Both the position numbers and the translations under genes were made by a program. This document shows, piece by piece, positions 59,126 through 64,000 of a stretch of DNA of 64,000 nt. The notes under the pieces are model-generated. The model did no database searches and was not told the origin of the DNA. It was given only the letters and a program-made list of their open reading frames with translations. Source of the stretch: Hyalangium ruber (GTDB lineage Bacteria > Myxococcota > Myxococcia > Myxococcales > Myxococcaceae); NCBI RefSeq assembly GCF_034259325.1, contig NZ_JAXIVS010000010.1, positions 62,001 to 126,000 on the forward strand. Direction: 5' to 3'. Within the stretch, counting starts at the first letter, position 1. Every line of letters begins with the position of its first letter.

Positions 59126-60931
59126 CTAGCGGGCGTTGGCCGAGAGGGCCAGGGAGTGCAGGGCCTCGGCGAGCATCTGGGTGCCGAGGCCCAGGTGCTC
59201 CAGGGAGATGAACTCATCGGGCGCGTGGCCGGTGTAGACCTGCCCTGGCAGCCCGGGCCCGAAGTCCACGCCGCGCGGGAAGAGACGGGCGTAGGTGCCG
59301 CCGGCGATGGAGATGGGGGCGATGTTCGAGCGGATGTTCTGGTGGCGCTTGTAGATGTCCATCAGCGTGAGGACCAGCGGGCCGGAGACGTCGGCCACGT
59401 GCGGCTCGCCCACGTAGCGCCCCGGGCCCTCGACGATGCGCCCGTCCGACTCCTGGGTGATGCGGGACACGGCGTGGTTGAGGGCCTGGTGGAAGTCCTC
59501 GTCCCCCTCCTCGCTCCGGGGCCGGCGCAGGTTGACGCCCAGGGAGACCTTGCCCTCCTTCACGCGCAGCAGCGTGGCCGCGACGATCATCGGCCCCATG
59601 AGCGGATCCTTCCCGGTGAAGCCCAGACGGTCGCCGTGGTGGTCCCCGTCGAAGCGGCGGGCCACGGCGCGCAACATGGCGGCGATGCCGTTGTCCACCA
59701 GGGGCAGCTTCTCGGCGATGGCCGACAAGTCCCACAGCGCGTTCTGTCCCTGCTCGGGAGCCGAGGAGTGGACGGCCTTGCCCTGGGTGGTGATGACGAT
59801 GCGCATTCCCCCACCGGCCAGCCCCACCAGCGGCGCGCTGCGCACCTCGGCCTTGAGGGTGGAGCGCTCCTTGCGGACGGACTCCACGGCGGCCTTGGCG
59901 GCGGCCAGCGCCTGCTCCAGCGAAGTGCCCGAGGTGGGCACCAGGCTGAGCATGGCGGCGCCGGGCACCTGGGTGAGGAACTCCCCGGCGGAGGCATCCA
60001 CGGCCACCAGGGTGCCCTCGCCCTTGGCTTCCGACTCCAGGGCCGCCTCCAGGGTGAGGGCGACGAAGCCCGACTGGGCGACGACGACGGGGTACTCCGA
60101 GTCCACGGAGACGGCGTGGGTAGGCAGCACCTCGGTGCGGGTGTACTCCTGCATGCCCTTCCAGTCGCTCTCCTCGCCGTTGCCGATGATGAGGAGCACC
60201 TTGCCCTTGTGGGGCTTGAGCCCCATCTCCTTGGCCATCGCCAGCGAGACGAGCCCCATGGCGATGGGCCCCTTGTCGTCCATCACCCCGCGGCCATAGA
60301 GGCGGCCATTGCGCACCTTGGCCTCGAAGGGGTTGGACTTCCACTCGTGCGCGGGCGCGGGCACGACATCGCCGTGGAAGATGAAGCCCAGGTGCGGGGC
60401 ACCCTCGCCCCAGGCCAGCTCGAACACGTCGTTCTGGCCCACGGTGCGAAAGGCGAAGCCGTGGGTCTGGGCCCACTTCTGCAGGAAGCGACCCATGGCG
60501 GCGATGCCGGGGCTCTTGGCGGCAGGCTGCTCGCTGCTCACCGTCTTGAAGCGGACGAGCTGCTGCGTGAGCGCCACCACGTCCCCGAGCCCGCAGGCGC
60601 TGACGTACAGGGCATAGCGCTGGGTGAGGGGAATGCCGGGCAGCGCCTCCTCGGAGAACTGGGCGGTGCGCTTCGCCCCCGCGAGCTGACAGTTGGGAGG
60701 CTTCGGCTCGGCCTCCTTGCCCTTCTCCTTGCCCTTGCCCTTGGTGTCGCCCTTGGGCGCCTTGGGTACCTCGGCCTGCACGCCCTGCTTGCGCAGCCGG
60801 TCCTGGAGCTTCTGGTTCTCACGCTCGATTTCCCGGAGCTGCGCCGGGGTGAGCTTGGGCCGGGAGCCCTGGGCGAGCGCGGGTGCGGAGGCGAGGAGAA
60901 CGAGACCGAGACAGAACAGATCCAGGCGCAT
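59126..60931 (-). CDS. Secreted M20-family dipeptidase
   Basis: A 601-residue protein with a signal peptide (residues 1-20, SAPALA). A charged coiled lead with a Lys/Gly/Pro stretch (residues 28-80) precedes the enzyme. Metal ligands of M20 peptidases are seen: His186 and Asp188 in FHGDVVPA, Asp218 in GRGVMDDKG, and Glu253/Glu254 in NGEESDWKG. The gene is closest to the PepV/Xaa-His dipeptidase group. It would hydrolyse dipeptides in the periplasm or outside the cell. Large insertions explain its length. It converges with the kinase gene, six bases apart. Confidence 0.88.
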   Translation of the reverse strand: MRLDLFCLGLVLLASAPALAQGSRPKLTPAQLREIERENQKLQDRLRKQGVQAEVPKAPKGDTKGKGKEKGKEAEPKPPNCQLAGAKRTAQFSEEALPGIPLTQRYALYVSACGLGDVVALTQQLVRFKTVSSEQPAAKSPGIAAMGRFLQKWAQTHGFAFRTVGQNDVFELAWGEGAPHLGFIFHGDVVPAPAHEWKSNPFEAKVRNGRLYGRGVMDDKGPIAMGLVSLAMAKEMGLKPHKGKVLLIIGNGEESDWKGMQEYTRTEVLPTHAVSVDSEYPVVVAQSGFVALTLEAALESEAKGEGTLVAVDASAGEFLTQVPGAAMLSLVPTSGTSLEQALAAAKAAVESVRKERSTLKAEVRSAPLVGLAGGGMRIVITTQGKAVHSSAPEQGQNALWDLSAIAEKLPLVDNGIAAMLRAVARRFDGDHHGDRLGFTGKDPLMGPMIVAATLLRVKEGKVSLGVNLRRPRSEEGDEDFHQALNHAVSRITQESDGRIVEGPGRYVGEPHVADVSGPLVLTLMDIYKRHQNIRSNIAPISIAGGTYARLFPRGVDFGPGLPGQVYTGHAPDEFISLEHLGLGTQMLAEALHSLALSANAR

Positions 60932-60991
60932 GCGCGCTCCACCCTACCTCAAGAGGATGAAAACGGGCGGCCAGGTGGCTAACACTGAGGC

Positions 60992-61647
<656 letters not shown>

Positions 61648-61651
<4 letters not shown>

Positions 61652-61863
61652 GGCTTCTTCTTCTGGGAGAATGCCAGGCCCCGAGCGGCCAGTGCATTCT
61701 CCAGAATGCCAATGGCCTTGGGACCCACGCCGTGAAGCCTGGCCAGCTCGGCCTTGCTCAGCTGGGTCACCTGGCTCAAGCGCGTGATGCCTATGACCTC
61801 GAGAGCGCTGCGCGCGGGGTTGCCGATCTTCGGCAGGCTGTCGTCGAGCTCGGGCTTCTTCAT
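61648..61863 (-). CDS. Small helix-hairpin-helix protein
   Basis: A 71-residue protein with one HhH-like motif: [24 protein letters not shown]. The hairpin GVGPKA is typical of sequence-independent DNA backbone contacts, as in the RNA-polymerase alpha C-terminal and DNA-repair domains. The last residues are Lys-rich (SQKKKP). It may be a small DNA-binding accessory. The gene directly follows a dihaem cytochrome gene by four bases, on the same strand, but no functional link is visible. Confidence 0.78.
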
Positions 61864-61867
61864 GGAG

Positions 61868-62395
61868 CTACTGCTCCTTGGAGGTGTGGCAGTTGCCGCA
61901 GCCGAAGGCGCCGGGCGGGGGATTCTGAGGATCGAACGGCGCGCCGAGCAAGGCGGCCATCTCGGGCGTCACCTTCTCGCTCATGAACTTCACCCACTCG
62001 GGCTTCTCCTTCATGAGCGCGCCGAACTCGGCGTGGGTGGACGGGAGCGAGAGAATCTCCGGGTTGGGCATCTCGAAGCCGCGCTCCCGGGCGTTCTTGC
62101 CGTGGCAGGTCTTGCAGCCGAACTCGGCGAACTCCTTGGGGTCGAAGGCTTGGAACACCGGCCGCATCCTCGGCACGACGACCATGGCCATGAACTTGCC
62201 GCGCTGCTCCTTCGGCAGGTCCTTCCACGCCAGCTGTTGAGGGGCGGCGGCAGCGGGGGGCTCGGCGGCCTGGGGTGCGGGCGCCGGAGGCGGACTGGCC
62301 GGAGCCGTCGTGGCCGCGCTCTGGCTGGCACAGGAGAGCGCACCAGCGCCGGTCAACCCAACGAGCGCGATGAAGACGAGGGAGCGGTGATTCAA
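61868..62395 (-). CDS. Dihaem cytochrome c-type lipoprotein
   Basis: A 175-residue protein with TTG start at 62395, supported by GAAGGA seven bases upstream and by the lipobox GALSC, where no ATG is available. An Ala/Pro-rich linker (about residues 25-55) is followed by two haem motifs: CKTCH and CGNCH, 65 to 75 residues apart. It is probably a periplasmic electron carrier attached to a membrane by its lipid anchor. It is four bases upstream of the HhH gene. Its redox partner is not in view. Confidence 0.82.
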   Translation of the reverse strand: MNHRSLVFIALVGLTGAGALSCASQSAATTAPASPPPAPAPQAAEPPAAAAPQQLAWKDLPKEQRGKFMAMVVVPRMRPVFQAFDPKEFAEFGCKTCHGKNARERGFEMPNPEILSLPSTHAEFGALMKEKPEWVKFMSEKVTPEMAALLGAPFDPQNPPPGAFGCGNCHTSKEQ

Positions 62396-62526
62396 GGAGT
62401 GTCCTTCCCGTTGAACTCGACAAGCCCCCAGAGGGCTTGGGCTCCAGCATCCCAGGGCTCGAGTAGCACAGCAACACGGTGAGTGCCCGAGCCGGCCATG
62501 AGCCACCATGGCCGGCCTGGGTTGAG

Positions 62527-63030
62527 TCACTGGCGGTTCTGCATCCGCTGGCGCATGGCTTCGTGCCGGCGCTGGTGCTCCTCGCGCTCCTGGGTGATGA
62601 GTTCCTGGGCGCGCGCCTTCTGCGAGTCGCTCAGGAGCTTCTCCGCCTCCTGGTAGAACGCGGCGTCATTGGCTCGCAGCTCGGTGATGAGGGGCTCCAG
62701 TTGCTGCATCCGCTCGCGCATCGCCTCGAAGTCAGGCGGCGGCCTGTTCATCCGCTCGGTGTCGCTGGGAGGCGGCCCCGACGGGCGCGGCGGACGCAGC
62801 GCCTCCAGCTGCTCTACGATCGGCGCGTTCTTCTGCTCCAGCGCGGCCTGCAGCGCTTCCAGTTGGGCCACCTGCTCAGCCGTCAGGGCCAGCTCTTGCG
62901 GGTTCTTCAGCAGCAGTTCCAGCGACGAGGGAGGTTTGCCCCGTCCTCCCCCGGGTCCATGGGGGCCCTGTGCGCCCGCCAGCAGCGGGACCACCAGCAC
63001 CAGTACGAGTGGCATCAGCTTGAGGGACAT
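62527..63030 (-). CDS. Spy/CpxP-like periplasmic protein
   Basis: A 167-residue protein with a signal peptide (residues 1-20, LAGA before QGP). The mature helical part has LALTAEQVAQLEAL, an LTxxQ motif, and the second half contains Gln/Arg/Glu-rich helices (REEHQRRHEAMRQRM). This composition is that of Spy/CpxP/ZraP chaperones, which respond to envelope or metal stress. The second LTxxQ copy of the family is not seen. It lies 131 bases from the cytochrome gene on the same strand. Chaperone activity is inferred. Confidence 0.75.
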   Translation of the reverse strand: MSLKLMPLVLVLVVPLLAGAQGPHGPGGGRGKPPSSLELLLKNPQELALTAEQVAQLEALQAALEQKNAPIVEQLEALRPPRPSGPPPSDTERMNRPPPDFEAMRERMQQLEPLITELRANDAAFYQEAEKLLSDSQKARAQELITQEREEHQRRHEAMRQRMQNRQ

Positions 63031-63348
63031 GATGGTCTTACTCCTGTGGGTATGCGTCCGGGGCGGCCCTGCCTTGCAGGTTCCCTGGCGCGACAGGGTT
63101 CAATGTGTCCCCAGCCCATGTCCCGCGCATGACGCCCATATTTCGGTATGTTTCTCGCACTCTGGGCGCCTGGGTGCTTAACAAGTGACGAAGGCTGCGC
63201 ATCTTCGCGCAGGGCCCGAGTCGGGCTTTCGAGCCCCCCAGCGGCGCTCCCGCCAAACCTGTCTGACTGTCTGACAGGTTTGCCCAGCGCCGCCGCGAGC
63301 TGGCACAGAAGAGCTCTTCAGGCTCATCACCTTCTGAACGGAGCGGTC
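63031..63348. other. Intergenic stretch with an inverted repeat
   Basis: No long gene is supported in these 318 bases. An open frame through it is not protein-like, and the next real coding sequence begins at TTG 63349. The clear feature is an inverted repeat at 63254-63282, listed separately. Confidence 0.45.
63254..63282. promoter_or_regulatory. Ten-base inverted repeat, candidate operator
   Basis: CAAACCTGTC (63254-63263) and GACAGGTTTG (63273-63282) are perfect inverted arms separated by nine bases. The interior contains a second CTGTCTGA copy. It is 66 bases before the TTG start. It could be a repressor operator or a hairpin; there is no T-run. Confidence 0.45.
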
Positions 63349-63954
63349 TTGAGTCAGGTCAATCTCGAGGGCAGGGAAATCGCGAACGAGCGGCTGGTGC
63401 TCGACTCGGGGGCCATCTACTTCCTTGGCCCCAACCTGACGCTCCGCAACTGCGCCCTGGTGCTAAAGGTGTCCGCGCGAAGTTTGATCATTCCCCAAGC
63501 GGACTTCATCGACTGCACCATCGACATCCCCAAGGAACTGAAGAACTTTCGTTGGGAGCACGCCTCTCTGAAAGGTTGCCGGTTCACCGGGCGCATGAGC
63601 GGCAATGACTTCGGGCGGTGGCCTTGGTCCGAGAAGGCGTATGGAAGTATCGAGGGGTGTGACTTGACTGCGGCACACCTGGACGCATGTCGGTTCCTTG
63701 GGTGCGACGCCAGCACGATGCGCTTTCCTTCCTGGCCGTACTTCACCCTGCTTGACCCGGTGCGCAGATACCGCGAGCTGAGGGCAGCCGCGTGGCCTGG
63801 GGACATTGGCTCCATCGTGGTGGAGAGCTTCGCGGAGTGGCCGGCTTCGAGCATGGCCATCACGTACTCTGCCCTGGAGCTGGCCAAGCGGCGCGGCACG
63901 ACTCCGGAGGCCATCAGGGCCGTGCTGGAGGAACTCGACGGCGTGAAGTACTGA
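63349..63954 (+). CDS. Pentapeptide-like repeat protein, hypothetical
   Basis: A 201-residue protein, TTG start at 63349 with GGAG five bases upstream. Upstream frame is not protein-like. The middle is a right-handed beta-helix pattern: LTLRNCALVLKV, ADFIDCTIDI, ASLKGCRFTG, CDLTAAHLDACRFLGC, in which small residues, Asn/Asp and Cys recur at five-residue spacing like pentapeptide repeats. The C-terminal 55 residues are helical (ALELAKRRGTTPEAIRAVLEEL). Such proteins occur in myxobacteria as unassigned hypotheticals. The base composition is slightly lower in G+C than neighbours. Function unknown. Confidence 0.7.
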   Translation: MSQVNLEGREIANERLVLDSGAIYFLGPNLTLRNCALVLKVSARSLIIPQADFIDCTIDIPKELKNFRWEHASLKGCRFTGRMSGNDFGRWPWSEKAYGSIEGCDLTAAHLDACRFLGCDASTMRFPSWPYFTLLDPVRRYRELRAAAWPGDIGSIVVESFAEWPASSMAITYSALELAKRRGTTPEAIRAVLEELDGVKY

Positions 63955-64000
63955 GAGGCTTGCTCAGTACTTCAGGCTCGCTCACGGCCAGCGGTCGAGC

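Overview
This is a high-G+C chromosomal window, roughly 70% by eye, with densely packed genes on both strands. It is almost certainly from a myxobacterium, most likely the Cystobacterineae side (Archangium, Cystobacter, Hyalangium, Stigmatella or Myxococcus relatives). The support is an unusual number of lipoproteins, a MYXO-CTERM-like sorting tail, a SitA-type lipoprotein toxin with an Imm11-type immunity gene, RsbRD/GAF/PAS histidine kinases, a PilZ response regulator and a stand-alone Hsp70 paralogue. No rRNA, tRNA, CRISPR array, transposase or phage gene was seen.

Layout. 1-2317: end of a MoxR ATPase, a small outer-membrane-like protein, an esterase and a lipoprotein. 2430-4845: a phytanoyl-CoA dioxygenase-like enzyme in an operon with a MATE pump. 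4996-10390 (all minus): a secreted beta-propeller lipoprotein with a strong terminator, a receiver-receiver-PilZ regulator and an Hsp70. 10585-14482: F1 ATP synthase delta (atpH) and alpha (atpA), separated by a PAS histidine kinase. 14562-23110: HAD hydrolase, OmpA-like protein, MFS transporter, two tandem paralogous surface proteins, a MobA-like nucleotidyltransferase, a CBS protein and a patatin. 23157-24587: membrane-bound adenylate cyclase. 24656-27002: a translationally coupled trio made of a TIGR04222-like membrane protein with a Ser/Cys tail, a DUF692 (MNIO) iron oxidase and a small partner protein. 27115-30304: OmpA-like protein, exported protein, DUF2071 protein and membrane protein. 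30443-34567: a VolA-like lipoprotein hydrolase followed by a FadL porin. 34739-36547: a lipoprotein propeller of clearly lower G+C. 36875-40645: SEC-C protein and two cyclic-nucleotide-binding proteins. 40811-45582: a lipoprotein methyltransferase facing a four-gene secreted operon that ends in a dihaem cytochrome c. 45655-47606: a SprT-like protein lacking its catalytic Glu, DUF2203 and a coiled-coil protein. 47708-49645: SitA-like toxin and immunity gene. 49789-63954: histone-H1-like protein, lipoprotein, NmrA-type reductase, ornithine-cyclodeaminase-like enzyme, RsbRD-GAF-PAS histidine kinase, M20 peptidase, MsrA, HhH protein, dihaem cytochrome, Spy/CpxP-like protein and a pentapeptide-like protein.

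How it fits together. Much of the window serves the cell envelope: surface lipoproteins, OmpA/FadL/barrel proteins, fatty-acid scavenging and toxin exchange between kin. Signalling is the second theme: two histidine kinases, one PilZ regulator, a cAMP synthase and two cAMP-receptor-type proteins. The strongest candidate for a poorly described system is the trio at 24656-27002. There an MNIO iron enzyme and its partner are coupled to a membrane protein whose six cysteines lie in or next to a serine-rich low-complexity tail, which looks like a substrate for peptide modification.
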